NCBI GenBank assembly: GCA_009763385.1 | Contig: CM019831.1 | Span: 82,495,845 to 82,559,844, forward strand | Direction: 5' to 3' | DNA from: Coix lacryma-jobi var. lacryma-jobi | Lineage: Eukaryota > Streptophyta > Magnoliopsida > Poales > Poaceae | Length of the DNA stretch: 64,000 nucleotides | Shown here: piece by piece, positions 1 to 14,429 of the stretch | How positions within the stretch are numbered: position 1 is the stretch's first letter | How the letters are laid out: every line of letters begins with the position of its first letter | The notes under the pieces: generated by a model | What the model saw: the letters and a program-made list of their open reading frames with translations, nothing else | Database searches by the model: none | What the model was told of the DNA's origin: nothing | Position numbers and translations under genes: made by a program

Positions 1-1900
1 GAGTTTTGCGGCACCGTTCCTCCAGAAATGAAAGTGCCAAAAACCCACCAAACATGAGTTTTGGTTCAAACGGAGATGATTCGGTGCGTCCATTGTGAAA
101 AAGTCAACCATGAGTTTTTCGGTGCATCAGTGGTTAAAACGGCCCCCCTGCGCGAGTTTTGCGGCACCGTTCCTCCGAAAATGAAAGTGCCAAAAACCCA
201 CCAAACATGAGTTTTGGGTCAAATCGGGATGATTGGGTGCGTCCGTTGTGAAAGATTCAACTGTGTGTTTTTCGGTGCATCCGTGGGTAAAATGGTCCTC
301 CCATACGAGTTTTGCGGCACCGTTCCTCTGGGAATGAAAGTGCCAACATGAGTTTTGGGTCAAACGGAGATGATTGGGTGTGTCCGTTGTGAAAAATTCA
401 ACCGTGAGTTTTTCGGTGCATCAGTGGTTAAAACGGCCCTCCTGCACGAGTTTTGCGGCACCGTTCCTCCAAAATGAAAGTGCCAAAAACCCATCAAACA
501 TGAGTTTTGGGTCAAACGGAGATGATTGGGTGCTTTCGTTGTGAAAAATTCAACCGTGAGTTTTTCGGTGCATCAGTGGTTAAAACGGCCCTCTGCATGA
601 GTTTTGCGGCACCGTTCCTCCGGAAATGAAAGTGCCAAAACCCACCAAACATGAGTTTTGGGTCAAACGGGGATGATTGGATTCGTCCGTTTCAAAAAAT
701 TCAACCGTGAGTTTTTCGGTGCATCAGTGGTTAAAACGGCCCTCCTGCACGACTTTTGCAGCACAGTTCCTCCGGAAATGAAAGTGCCAAAAACCCACCA
801 AATATGAGTTTTGGGTCAAACGGGGATGATTGGGTTCGTCCGTTTCAAAAAATTTAACCGTGAGTTTTTCGGTGCATCCGTGGTCAAAACGGCCCTCCTG
901 CGCAAGTTTTGCAGCACCGTTCCTCCAAAAATGAAAGTGCCAAAAACCCACCAAACATGAGTTTTGGGTCAAACGGAGATGATTGGGTGCGTCCGTTGTG
1001 CAAGATTCAACTGTGTGTTTTTCGGTGCATCCGTGGGTAAAATGGCCCTCACATACGAGTTTTGCGGCACCGTTCCTCCAAAAATGAAAGTGCCAAAAAC
1101 CCACCAAACATGAGTTTTGGGTCAAATGGAGATGATTGGGTGCGTCCGTTGGGAAAGATTCAATTGTGTATTTTTCGGTGCATCAGTGGGTAAAATGGCC
1201 CTCCCATATCAGTTTTGCGGCACCGTTCCTCCGGGAATGAAAGTGCCAAAAACCCACCAAACATGAGTTTTGGGTCAAACGGAGATGATTGGGTGCGTCC
1301 GTTGTGAAAAATTCAACCATTAGTTTTTCGGTGCATCAGTGGGTAAAATGGCCCTCCCATACGAGTTTTGCGGCACCATTCCTCTGGAAATGAATGTGCC
1401 AAAAACCCACCAAACATGAGTTTTGGGTCAAACGGAGATGATTGGGTGCGTCCGTTGTGAAAGATTTAACTGTTTGTTTTTTGGTGCATCCGTGGTTAAA
1501 ATGGCCCTCCCATACGAGTTTTGTGGCACCGTTCCCCTGGAAATGAAAGTGCCAAAAACCCACCAAACATGAGTTTTGGGTCAAACGGAGATGATTGTGT
1601 GCATCCATTGTGAAAAATTCAACCATGAGTTTTTCGGTGCATCAGTGGTTAAAACGGCCCTCCCGCGCGAGTTTTGCGGCACCGTTCCTCAGAAATGAAA
1701 GTGCCAAAAACCCACCAAACATGAGTTTTGGGTCAAACGGAGATGATTGGGTGCGCCCGTTGTGACCAATTCAACCATGATTTTTTCGGTGCATCAGTGG
1801 TTAAAACGGCCCTCCTGCGCGAGTTTTGCGGCACCGTTCCTCTACAAATAAAAGTGCCAAAACCCACGAAACATGAGTTTTGGGTCAAACAAAGATGATT
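1..1900. repeat. Satellite segment duplicated at ~8.32-10.22 kb
   Basis: Window position 1 aligns with 8318, and monomer variants stay in register at an offset of 8,317-8,318 bp, including a shortened junction GTGCCAACATGAG (348 and 8659) and the variant GGCACCATTCCTCTGG (1371 and 9690). Similarity weakens after about 10.22 kb. The left extent is unknown because the window starts here. Confidence 0.8.
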
Positions 1901-4900
1901 GGGTGCGTCCGTTGTGAAAAATCCAACCGTGAGTTTTTTGGTGCATCTGTGGTTAAAACGGCCCTCCTGCGCGAGTTTTGCGGCACCGTTCCTCCGAAAT
2001 GAAAGTGCCAAAAACCCACCAAACATGAGTTTTAGGTCAAACGGGGATGATTGGGTGCGTCCATTATGAAAAATTCAACCATGAGTTTTTCGGTGCATCA
2101 GTGGGTAAAACGGCCCTCCTGCGCGAGTTTTGCGGCACCGTTCCTCCGGAAATGAAAGTGCGAAAAACCCACCAAACATGAGTTTTGGCTCAAACATAGA
2201 TGATTGGGTGCTTTCGTTGTAAAAAAATCAACCGTGAGTTTTCCGGTGCATCAGTGGGTAAAATGGCACTCCTGCGCGAGTTTTGCGGCACCGTTCCTCC
2301 AGAAATGAAAGTGCCAATAACCCACCAAACATGAGTTTTTGGTCAAATGGGGATGATTGGGTGCGTCCGTTGCGAAAAATTCAACCGTGATTTTTTCGGT
2401 GCATCAGTGGTTAAAACGGTCCTCCTGCGCGAGTATTGCGGCACCGTTCCTTCGAAAATGAAATGCCAAAACCCCACCAAACATGACTTTTGGGTCAAAC
2501 GGAGATGATTCGGTGCGTCCATTAAGAAAAATTCAACCATGAGTTTTCGGTGCATCAGTGGGTAAAACGGCCCTCCTACGCGAGTTTTGCGGCACCGTTC
2601 CTGCGGAAATGAAAGTGCCAAAAACCCACCAAACATGAGTTTTGGGACAAACGGAGATGATTGGGTGCGTCCGTTGTGAAAATTTCAACCTTGAATTTTT
2701 CGGAGCATCAGTGGTTAAAACGTCCCTCGTGCGCGAGTTTTGCGGCACCGTTCCTCCAGAAATGAAAGTGCCAAAAACCCACCAAACATGAGTTTTGGGT
2801 CAAACGGAGATGATTGGGTGCGTATGTTGTGAAAAAGTCAACCATGAGTTTTTCGGTGCATCAGTGGTTAAAACGGCCCTCCTGCGCGAGTATTGCGGCA
2901 CCGTTCCTCCGAAAATGAAAGTGCCAAAAACCCACCAAACATGAGTTTTGGGTCAAATCGGGATGATTGGGTGCGTCCGTTGTGAAAGATTCAACTGTGT
3001 GTTTTTCGGTGCATCCGTGGGTAAAATGGTCCTCCCATACGAGTTTTGCGGCACCGTTCCTCTGGGAATGAAAGTGCCAAAACCCCAAAACATGAGTTTT
3101 GGGTCAAACGGAGATGATTGGGTGTGTCCGTTGTGAAAAATTCAACCGTGAGTTTTTCGGTGCATCAGTGGTTAAAACGGCCCTCCTGCACGAGTTTTGT
3201 GGCACCGTTCCTCCAAAAAATGAAAGTGCCAAAAACCCATCAAACATGAGTTTTGGGTCAAACGGAGATGATTGGGTGCGTCCGTTGTGAAAAATTCAAC
3301 CGTGAGTTTTTCGGTGCATCAGTGGTTAAAACGGCCCTCCTGCACGAGTTTTGCGGCACAGTTCCTCCCGAAATGAAAGTGCCAAAAACCCACCAAACAT
3401 GAGTTTTGGGTCAAACGGGGATGATTGGGTTCGTCCGTTTCAAAAAATTCAACTGTGAGTTTTTCGGTGCATCCGTGGTTAAAACGGCCCTCCTGCGCAA
3501 GTTTTGCAGCACCGTTCCTCCAAAAATGAAAGTGCCAAAAACCCACCAAACATGACTTTTGGGTCAAACGGAGATGATTGGGTGCGTCCGTTGTGCAAGA
3601 TTCAACTGTGTGTGTTTCGGTGCATCCGTGGGTAAAATGGCCCTCACATACGAGTTTTGCGGCACCGTTCCTCCGGAAATGAAAGTGCCAAAAACCCACC
3701 AAACATGAGTTTTGGGTCAAATAGAGATGATTGGGTGCGTCCGTTGTGAAAGATTCAATTGTGTATTTTTCGGTGCATCAGTGGGTAAAATGGCCCTCCC
3801 ATATGAGTTTTGCGGCACCGTTCCTCCGGGAATGAAAATGCCAAAAACCCAACAAACATGAGTTTTGGGTCAAACGGGGATGATTGGGTTCGTCCGTTTC
3901 AAAAAATTCAACCGTGAGTTTTTCGGTGCATCCGTGGTTAAAACGGCCCTCCTGCGCAAGTTTTGCGGCACCGTTCCTCCAAAAATGAAAGTGCCAAAAA
4001 CCCACCAAACAAGAGTTTTGGGTCAAACGGAGATGATTGGGTGCGTCCTTGTGAAAAATTCAACCATTAGTTTTTCGGTGCATCAGTGGGTAAAATGGCC
4101 CTCCCATACGAGTTTTGCGGCACCGTTCCTCCGGGAATGAAAGTGCCAAATACCCACCAAACATGAGTTTTGGGTCAAACGGAGATGATTGTGTGCGTCC
4201 GTTGTGAAAAATTCAACCATTAGTTTTTCGGTGCATCAGTGGGTAAAATGGCCCTCCTGCGCGAGTTTTGCGGCACCGTTCCTTCGGAAACGAAAGTGCC
4301 AAAAACCCACCAAACATGAGTTTTGGGTCAAACAGAGATGATTGGGTGCGTCCGTTGTGCAAAAGTCAACCATGAGTTTTTCGGTGCATCAGTGGTTAAA
4401 ATGGTCGTCCTGTGCGAGTTTTGCGGCACCGTTCCTCCGAAAATGAAAGTGCCAAAAACCCACCAAACAGGAGTTTTGGGTCAAATGGGGATGATTGGGT
4501 GCGTTCGTTGTGAAAGATTCAACTGTGTATTTTTCGGTGCATCCGTGGGTAAAATGGCCCTCCCATACGAGTTTTGCGGCTCCGTTCCTCCGGGAATGAA
4601 AGTGCCAAAACCCCAAAACATGAGTTAACATGAGTTTTGGGTCAAACGGAGATGATTGGGTGTGTCCGTTGTGAAAAATTCAACCGTGAGTTTTTCGGTG
4701 CATTAGTGGTTAAAACGGCCCTCCTGCACGAGTTTTGCGGCACCGTTCCTCCAAAAATGAAAGTGTCAAAAACCCACCAAACATGAGTTTTGGGTCAAAC
4801 GGAGATGATTGGGTCCCTCCGTTGTGAAAAATTCAACCATGAGTTTTTCGGTGCATCAGAGGTTAAAACGGCCCTCCTGCGCGAGTTTTGCGGCACCGTT

Positions 4901-6170
4901 GTGAACTATTCAACCGTGAATTTTTCGATGCATCAGTGGTTAAAACGGCGCTCCTACGCGAGTTTTGTGCCACCGTTCCTCTACAAATAAAAGTGCCAAA
5001 ACCCACGAAACATGAGTTTTGGGTCAAACAAAGATGATTGGGTGCGTCCGTTGCGAAAAATTCAACCGTGAGTTTTTTGGTGCATCTGTGGTTAAAACGG
5101 CCCTCCTGCGCGAGTTTTGCGGCACCGTTCCTCCGAAATGAAAGTGCCAAAAACCCACCAAACACGAGTTTTACGTCAAACGGGGATGATTGGGTGCGTC
5201 CATTGTGAAAAATTCAACCATGAGTTTTTCGGTGCATCAGTGGGTAAAACGGCCCTCCTGCGCGAGTTTTGCGGCACCGTTCCTCCGGAAATGAAAGTGC
5301 CAAAAACCCACCAAACATGAGTTTTGGGTCAAATCGGGATGATTGGGTGCGTCCGTTGTGAAAGATTCAACTGTGTGTTTTTCAGTGCATCCGTGGGTAA
5401 AATGGTCCTCCCATACGAGTTTTGCGGCACCGTTCCTCTGGGAATGAAAGTGCCAAAACCCCACCAAACATGAGTTTTGGGTCAAACGGAGATGATTGGG
5501 TGTGTCCGTTGTGAAAAATTCAACCGTGAGTTTCTCGGTGCATCAGTGGTTAAAACGGCCCTGCTGCACGAGTTTTGCGGCACCGTTCCTCCAAAAATGA
5601 AAGTGTCAAAAACCCACCAAACATGAGTTTTGGGTCAAACGAAGATGATTGGGTCCGTCCGTTGTGAAACATTCAACCATGAGTTTTTCGGTGCATCAGA
5701 GGGTAAAATGACCCTCCCATACGAGTTTTGCGGCACCGTTCCTCCGGAATGAAAGTGCCAAAAACCCACTAAACATGAATTTTGGGTCAAACGGAGATGA
5801 TTGGGTGCGTCCGTTGTAAAAGATTTAACTGTTTGTTTTTCGGTGCATCCGTGGTTAAAATGGCCCTCCCATACGAGTTTTGCGGCACCGTTCCTCTGGA
5901 AATGAAAGTGCCAAAAACCCACCAAACATGAGTTTTGGGTCAAACGGAGATGATTGTGTGCATCCATTGTGAAAAATTCAACCGTGAGCTTTTCGGTGCA
6001 TCAGTGGATAAAACGGCCCTCCCGCGCGAGTTTTGCGGCACCGTTCCTCCGCAAATGAAAGTGCCAAAAACCCACCAAACTTGAGTTTTGGGTCAAACGG
6101 AGATGATTGGGTGTGTCCGTTTTGAACAATTCAACCGTGAATTTTTCGGTGCATCAGTGGTTAAAACGGC
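1650..6170. repeat. Satellite segment duplicated at ~24.32-28.84 kb
   Basis: About 4.5 kb of array matches the right end of the array at an offset of 22,670-22,672 bp. It includes rare variants such as the aberrant 229 bp unit at 4783 and the small CATGAGTTAACATGAG duplication at 4620. The part from ~1.73 to 3.29 kb also matches the higher-order repeat at an offset of 14,429 bp (16162-17719). Ends are approximate. Confidence 0.8.
4783..5011. repeat. Aberrant 1.5-monomer satellite unit (229 bp)
   Basis: The distance between successive monomer starts is 229 bp here instead of 153. The join reads GGCACCGTTGTGAACTATTC: the CCGTT of the GCACCGTTCCTCC block is fused to the CCGTT of the TCCGTTGTGAA block. 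This suggests unequal or slipped recombination at a 5 bp shared word. An identical unit lies at 27453-27681. Confidence 0.8.
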
Positions 6171-8317
6171 CCTCCTGCGCGAGTTTTGCGGCACCGTTCC
6201 TCCAAAAATGAAAGTGCCCAAAACCCACCAAAAATGAGTTTTGGGTCAAACGTTGATGATTGGGTGCTTTCGTTGTAAAAAAATTAACCGTGAGTTTTCC
6301 GGTGCATCAGTGGGCAAAATGGCACTCCTGCGCGACTTTTGCGGCACCGTTCCTCTAGAAATGAAAGTGCCAATAACCCTCCAAACATGAGTTTTGGGTC
6401 AAATGGGGATGATTGGGTGCGTCCGTTGCGAAAAATTCAACCGTGATTTTTTCGGTGCATCAGTGGTGAAAACGGTCCTCCTGCGCGAGTATTGCGGCAC
6501 CGTTCCTTCGAAAATGAAATGCCAAAAACCCACCAAACATGACTTTTGGGTCAAACGGAGATGATTCGGTGCGTCCATTGTGAAAAATTCAACCATGAGT
6601 TTTTCGGTGCATCAGTGGGTAAAACGGCCCTCCTACGCGAGTTTTGCGGCACCGTTCCTCCGGAAATGAAAGTGCCAAAAACCCACCAAACATGAGTTTT
6701 GGGTCAAACGGAGATGATTGGGTGCGTCCGTTGTGAAAATTTCAACCTTGAATTTTTCGGTGCATCAGTGGTTAAAACGACCGTCGTGCGCGAGTTTTGC
6801 GGCACCGTTCCTCCAGAAATGAAAGTGCCAAAAACCCACCAAACATGAGTTTTGGGTCAAACGGAGATGATTGGGTGCGTCCGTTGTGAAAAAGTCAACC
6901 ATGAGTTTTTCGGTGCATCAGTGGTTAAAACGGCCCCCCTGCGCGAGTTTTGCGGCACCGTTCCTCCGAAAATGAAAGTGCCAAAAACCCACCAAACATG
7001 ACTTTTGGGTCAAATCGGGATGATTGGGTGCGTCCGTTGTGAAAGATTCAACTGTGTGTTTTTCGGTGCATCCGTGGGTAAAATGGTCCTCCCATACGAG
7101 TTTTGCGGCACCGTTCCTCTGGGAATGAAAGTGCCAAAACCCCAAAACATGAGTTTTGGGTCAAACAGAGATGATTGGGTGTGTCCGTTGTGAAAAATTC
7201 AACCTTGAGTTTTTCGGTGCATCAGTGGTTAAAACGGCCCTCCTGCACGAGTTTTGCGGCACCGTTCCTCCAAAAATGAAAGTGTCAAAAACCCATCAAA
7301 CATGAGTTTTGGGTCAAACGGAGATGATTGGGTGCGTCCGTTGTGAAAAATTCAACCGTGAGTTTTTCGGTGCATCAGTGGTTAAAACGGCCCTCCTGCA
7401 CGAGTTTTGCGGCACAGTTCCTCCGGAAATGAAAGTGCCAAAAACCCACCAAACATGAGTTTTGGGTCAAACGGGGATGATTGGGTTCATCCGTTTCAAA
7501 AATTTAACCGTGAGTTTTTCGGTGCATCCGTGGTTAAAACGGCCCTCCTGCGCAAGTTTTGCAGCACCGTTCCTCCAAAAATGAAAGTGCCAAAAACCCA
7601 CCAAACATGAGTTTTGGGTCAAACGGAGATGATTGGGTGCGTCCGTTGTGCAAGATTCAACTGTGTGTTTTTCGGTGCATCCGTGGGTAAAATGGCCCTC
7701 ACATACGAGTTTTGCGGCACCGTTCCTCTGGAAATGAAAGTGCCAAAAACCCACCAAACATGAGTTTTGGGTCAAACGGAGATGATTGTGTGCATCCATT
7801 GTGAAAAATTCAACCGTGAGCTTTTCGGTGCATCAGTGGTTAAAACGGCCCTCCCGCGCGAGTTTTGCGGCAGCGTTCCTCCAGAAATGAAAGTGCCAAT
7901 AACCCACCAAACATGAGTTTTGGGTCAAATGGGGATGATTGGGAGAGTCCGTTGCGAAAAATTCAACCGTGATTTTTTCGGTGCATCAGTGGTGAAAACG
8001 GTCCTCCTGCGCGAGTATTGCGCCACCGTTCCTTCGAAAATGAAATGCCAAAAACCCACCAAACATGACTTTTGGGTCAAACGGAGATGATTCGGTGCGT
8101 CCATTATGAAAAATTCAACCATGAGTTTTTCGGTGCATCAGTGGGTAAAACGGCCCTCCTACGCGAGTTTTGCGGCACCGTTCCTCCGGAAATGAAAGTG
8201 CCAAAAACCCACCAAACATGAGTTTTGGGTCAAACGGAGATGATTGGGTGCGTCCGTTGTGAAAATTTCAACCTTGAATTTTTCGGTGCATCAGTGGTTA
8301 AAACGGCCCTCGTGCGC

Positions 8318-10220
8318 GAGTTTTGCGGCACCGTTCCTCCAGAAATGAAAGTGCCAAAAACCCACCAAACATGAGTTTTGGTTCAAACGGAGATGATTCG
8401 GTGCGTCCGTTGTGAAAAAGTCAACCATGAGTTTTTCGGTGCATCAGTGGTTAAAACGGCCCCCCTGCGTGAGTTTTGCGGCACCGTTCCTCCGAAAATG
8501 AAAGTGCCAAAAACCCACCAAACATGAGTTTTGGGTCAAATCGGGATGATTGGGTGCGTCCGTTGTGAAAGATTCAACTGTGTGTTTTTCGGTGCATCCG
8601 TGGGTAAAATGGTCCTCCCATACGAGTTTTGCGGCACCGTTCCTCTGGAAATGAAAGTGCCAACATGAGTTTTGGGTCAAACGGAGATGATTGGGTGTGT
8701 CCGTTGTGAAAAATTCAACCGTGAGTTTTTCGGTGCATCAGTGGTTAAAACGGCCCTCCTGCACGAGTTTTGCGGCACCGTTCCTCCAAAAATGAAAGTG
8801 CCAAAAACCCATCAAACATGAGTTTTGGGTCAAACGGAGATGATTGGGTGCGTCCGTTGTGAAAAATTCAACCGTGAGTTTTTCGGTGCATCAGTGGTTA
8901 AAACGGCCCTCTGCATGAGTTTTGCGGCACCGTTCCTCCGGAAATGAAAGTGCCAAAACCCACCAAACATGAGTTTTGGGTCAAACGGGGATGATTGGAT
9001 TCGTCCGTTTCAAAAAATTCAACCGTGAGTTTTTCGGTGCATCAGTGGTTAAAACGGCCCTCCTGCACGACTTTTGCAGCACAGTTCCTCCGGAAATGAA
9101 AGTGCCAAAAACCCACCAAACATGAGTTTTGGGTCAAACGGGGATGATTGGGTTCGTCCGTTTCAAAAAATTTAACCGTGAGTTTTTCGGTGCATCCGTG
9201 GTTAAAACGGCCCTCCTGCGCAAGTTTTGCAGCACCGTTCCTCCAAAAATGAAAGTGCCAAAAACCCACCAAACATGAGTTTTGGGTCAAACGGAGATGA
9301 TTGGGTGCGTCCGTTGTGCAAGATTCAACTGTATGTTTTTCGGTGCATCCGTGGGTAAAATGGCCCTCACATACGAGTTTTGCGGCACCGTTCCTCCAAA
9401 AATGAAAGTGCCAAAAACCCACCAAACATGAGTTTTGGGTCAAATGGAGATGATTGGGTGCGTCCGTTGGGAAAGATTCAATTGTGTATTTTTCGGTGCA
9501 TCAGTGGGTAAAATGGCCCTCCCATATCAGTTTTGCGGCACCGTTCCTCCGGGAATGAAAGTGCCAAAAACCCACCAAACATGAGTTTTGGGTCAAACGG
9601 AGATGATTGGGTGCGTCCGTTGTGAAAAATTCAACCATTAGTTTTTCGGTGCATCAGTGGGTAAAATGGCCCTCCCATACGAGTTTTGCGGCACCATTCC
9701 TCTGGAAATGAATGTGCCAAAAACCCACCAAACATGAGTTTTGGGTCAAACGGAGATGATTGGGTGCGTCCGTTGTGAAAGATTTAACTGTTTGTTTTTT
9801 GGTGCATCCGTGGTTAAAATGGCCCTCCCATACGAGTTTTGTGGCACCGTTCCCCTGGAAATGAAAGTGCCAAAAACCCACCAAACATGAGTTTTGGGTC
9901 AAACGGAGATGATTGTGTGCATCCATTGTGAAAAATTCAACCATGAGTTTTTCGGTGCATCAGTGGTTAAAACGGCCCTCCCGCGCGAGTTTTGCGGCAC
10001 CGTTCCTCAGAAATGAAAGTGCCAAAAACCCACCAAACATGAGTTTTGGGTCAAACGGAGATGATTGGGTGCGCCCGTTGTGACCAATTCAACCATGATT
10101 TTTTCGGTGCATCAGTGGTTAAAACGGCCCTCCTGCGCGAGTTTTGCGGCACCGTTCCTCTACAAATAAAAGTGCCAAAACCCACGAAACATGAGTTTTG
10201 GGTCAAACAAAGATGATTGG
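8318..10220. repeat. Partner of the 1-1.9 kb satellite segment
   Basis: This second copy shares the shortened monomer junction at 8659 and the later variants in the same order. Just upstream, 6.36-7.1 kb and 7.89-8.65 kb also match at an offset of 1,526 bp, about ten monomers, which shows a second, shorter repeat period in the left half of the array. Confidence 0.75.
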
Positions 10221-13200
10221 GTGCGTCCGTTGTGAAAAATTCAACAGTGAGTTTTTTGGTGCATCTGTGGTCAAAACGGCCCTCCAGCACGAGTTTTGCG
10301 GCACCGTTCCTCCGAAATGAAAGTGCCAAAAACCCACCAAACATGAGTTTTAGGTCAAACGGGGATGATTGGGTGCGTCCATTGTGAAAAATTTAGCCAT
10401 GAGTTTTTCGGTGCATCAGTGGGTAAAACGTCCCTCCTACGCGAGTTTTGCGGCACCGTTCCTCCGGAAATGAAAGTGCCAAAAACCCACCAAACATGAG
10501 TTTTGGGTCAAACGGAGATGATTGGGTGCTTTCGTTGTAAAAAAATTAACCGTGAGTTTTCCGGTGCATCAGTGGGTAAAATGGCACTCCTGCGCGATTT
10601 TTGTGGCACCGTTCCTCTAGAAATGAAAGTGCCAATAACCCACCAAACATGAGTTTTGGGTCAAATGGGGATGATTGGGTGCGTCCGTTGCGAAAAATTC
10701 AACCGTGATTTTTTCGGTGCATCAGTGGTGAAAACGGTCCTCCTGCACGAGTATTGCGGCACCGTTCCTTCGAAAATGAAATGCCAAAAACCCATCAAAC
10801 ATGAGTTTTGGGTCAAACGGAGATGATTGGGTGCGTCCGTTGTGAAAAATTCAACCGTGAGTTTTTCGGTGCATCAATGGTTAAAACGGCCCTCCTGCAC
10901 GAGTTTTGCGGCACAGTTCCTCCGGAAATGAAAGTGCCAAAAACCCACCAAACATGAGTTTTGGGTCAAACGGGGATGATTGGGTTCGTCCGTTTCAAAA
11001 AATTTAACCGTGAGTTTTTTGGTGCATCCGTGGTTAAAACGGCCCTCCTGCGCAAGTTTTGCAACACCGTTCCTCCAAAAATGAAAGTGCCAAAAACCCA
11101 TCAAACATGACTTTTGGGTCAAACGGAGATGATTGGGTGCGTCCGTTGTGCAAGATTCAACTGTGTGTTTTTCGGTGCATCCGTGGGTAAAATGGCCCTC
11201 ACATACGAGTTTTGCGGCACCGTTCCTCCAAAAATGAAAGTGCCAAAAACCCACCAAACATGAGTTTTGGGTCAAATGGAGATGATTGGGTGCGTCCGTT
11301 GGGAAAGATTCAATTGTGTATTTTTCGGTGCTTCCGTGGGTAAAATGGCCCTCACATACGAGTTTTGCGGCACCGTTCCTCCGGAAATGAAAGTGCCAAA
11401 AACCCACCAAACATGAGTTTTGGGTCAAATGGAGATGATTGGGTGCGTCCGTTGTGAAAGATTCAATTGTGTATTTTTCGGTGCATCAGTGGGTAAAATG
11501 GCCCTCCCATACGAGTTTTGCGGCACCGTTCCTCCGGGAATGAAAGTGCCAAAAACCCACCAAACATGAGTTTTGGGTCCAACGCGGATGATTGGGTTCG
11601 TCCGTTTCAAAAAATTCAACCGTGAGTTTTTCGGTGCATCCGTGGTTAAAACGGCCCTGCTGCACGAGTTTTGCGGCACCGTTCCTCCAAAAATGAAAGT
11701 GTCAAAAACCCACCAAACATAAGTTTTGGGTCAAACGAAGATGATTGCGTCCGTCCGTTGTGAAACATTCAACCATGAGTTTTTCGATGCATCAGAGGGT
11801 AAAATGACCCTCCCATACGAGTTTTGCGGCACCGTTCCTCCGGAATGAAAGTGCCAAAAACCCACTAAACATGAGTTTTGGGTCAAACGGAGATGATTGG
11901 GTGCGTCCGTTGTGAAAGATTTAACTTTTTGTTTTTCGGTGCATCCGTGGTTAAAATGGCCCTCCCATACGAGTTTTGCGGCACCGTTCCTCTGGAAATG
12001 AAAGTGCCAAAAACCCACCAAACATGAGTTTTGGGTCAAACGGAGATGATTGTGTGCATCCATTGTGAAAAATTCAACCGTGAGCTTTTCGGTGCATCAG
12101 TGGTTAAAACGGCCCTCCCGCGCGAGTTTTGCGGCACCGTTCCTCCGCAAATGAAAGTGCCAAAAACCCACCAAACATGAGTTTTGGGTCAAACGGAGAT
12201 GATTGGGTGCGTCCGTTTTGAACAATTCAACCGTGAATTTTTGGGTGCATCAGTGGTTAAAACAGCCCTCCTGCGCGAGTTTTGCAGCACCATTCCTCTA
12301 GAAATAAAAGTGCCAAAACCCACGAAACATGAGTTTTGGGTCAAACAAAGATGATTGGGTGCGTCCGTTGCGAAAAATTCAACCGTGAGTTTTTTGGTGC
12401 ATCTGTGGTTAAAACGGCCCTCCTGTGTGAGTTTTGCAGCACCGCTCCTCCAAAAATGAAAGTGCCAAAAGCCCACCAAACATTAGTTTTAGGTCAAATG
12501 GGGATGATTGGGTGCGTCCATTGTGAAAAATTCAACCATGAGTTTTTTGGTGCATCAGTGGATAAAACGGCCCTCCTGCGCGAGTTTTGCGGCACCGTTC
12601 CTCCGGAAATGAAAGTGCCAAAAACCCATCAAACATGAGTTTTGGGTCAAACGGAGATGATTGGGTCGGTCCGTTGTGAAAAATTCAACCGTGAATTTTT
12701 CGGTGCATCAGTGGTTAAAACGGCCCTCCTGCACGAGTTTTGCGGCACCGTTCCTCCGTAAATGAAAGTGCCAAAAACCCACCAAACATGAGTTTTGGGT
12801 CAAACGGGGATGATTGGGTTCGTCCGTTTCAAAAAATTCAACCGTGAGTTTTTCGATGCATCCGTGGTTAAAACGGCCCTCCTCCGCGAGTTTTGCACCA
12901 CCGTTCCTCCAAAAATGAAAGTGCCCAAAAATCACCAAACATGAGTTTTGGGTCAAACGGAGATGATTGGGTGCGTCCGTTGTGCAAGATTCAACTATGT
13001 GTTTTTCGGTGCATCCGTGGGTAAAATGGCCCTCCCATACGAGTTTTGCGGCACCGTTCCTCCAGAAATGAAAGTGCCAAAAACCCACCAAACATGAGTT
13101 TTGGGTCAAATGGAGATGATTGGGTGCGTCCGTTGGGAAAGATTCAATTGTGTATTTTTCGGTGCATCAGTGGGTAAAATGGCCCTCCCATACGAGTTTT

Positions 13201-14429
13201 GCGGCACCGTTCCTCCGGGAATGAAACTGCCAAAAACCCACCAAACATGAGTTTTGGGTCAAACGGAGATGATTGGGTGCGTCCGTTGTGAAAAATTCAA
13301 CCATTAGTTTTTCGGTGCATCAGTGGGTAAAATGGCCCTCCCATACGAGTTTTCGGCACCGTTCCTCTGGAAATGAAAGTGCCAAAAACCCACCAAACAT
13401 GAGTTTTGGGTCAAACGGAGATGATTGGGTGCGTCCGTTGTGAAAGATTTAACTGTTTGTTTTTCGGTGCATCCGTGGTTAAAATGGCCCTCCCATACGA
13501 GTTTTGCGGCACCGTTCCTCTGGAAATGAAAGTCCCAAAAACCCACCAAACATGAGTTTTGGGTCAAACGGAGATGATTGTGTGCGTCCGTTGCGAAAAA
13601 TTCAATCGTGAGTTTTTCGGTGCATCAGTGGTTAAAACGGCCCTCCTACGCGAGTTTTGCAGCACCGTTCCTCAAAAAATGAAAGTGCCCAAAACCCACC
13701 AAACATGAGTTTTAGGTCAAACGGGGATGATTGGGTGCGTCCATTGTGAAAATATCAACCATGAGTTTTTCGGTGCATCAGTGGGTAAAACGGCCCTCCT
13801 GCGCGAGTTTTGCGGCACCGTTCCTCCGGAAATGAAAGTGCCAAAAACCCACCAAACATGAGTTTTGGGTCAAACGTAGATGATTGGGTGCTTTCGTTGT
13901 AAAAAAATCAACCGTGAGTTTTCCGGTGCATCAGTGGGTAAAATGGCACTCCTGCGCGAGTTTTGCGGCACCGTTCCTCCAGAAATGAAAGTGAAAATAA
14001 CCCACCAAACATGAGTTTTGGGTAAAATGGGGATGATTGGGTGCGTCCGTTGCGAAAAATTCAACCGTTATTTTTTCGGTGCATCAGTGGTGAAAACGGT
14101 CCTCCTGCGCGAGTATTGCGGCACCGTTCCTTCAAAAATGAAATGCCAAAAACCCACCAAACATGACTTTTGGGTCAAACGGAGATGATTCGGTGCGTCC
14201 ATTGTGAAAAATTCAACCATGAGTTGTTCGGTGCATCAGTGGGTAAAACGGCCCTCCTACGCGAGTTTTGCGGCACCGTTCCTCCGGAAATGAAAGTGCC
14301 AAAAACCCACCAAACATGAGTTTTGGGTCAAACGGAGATGATTGGGTGCGTCCGTTGTGAAAATTTGAACCTTGAATTTTTCGGTGCATCAGTGGTTAAA
14401 ACGGCCCTCGTGCGCGAGTTTTGCGGCAC

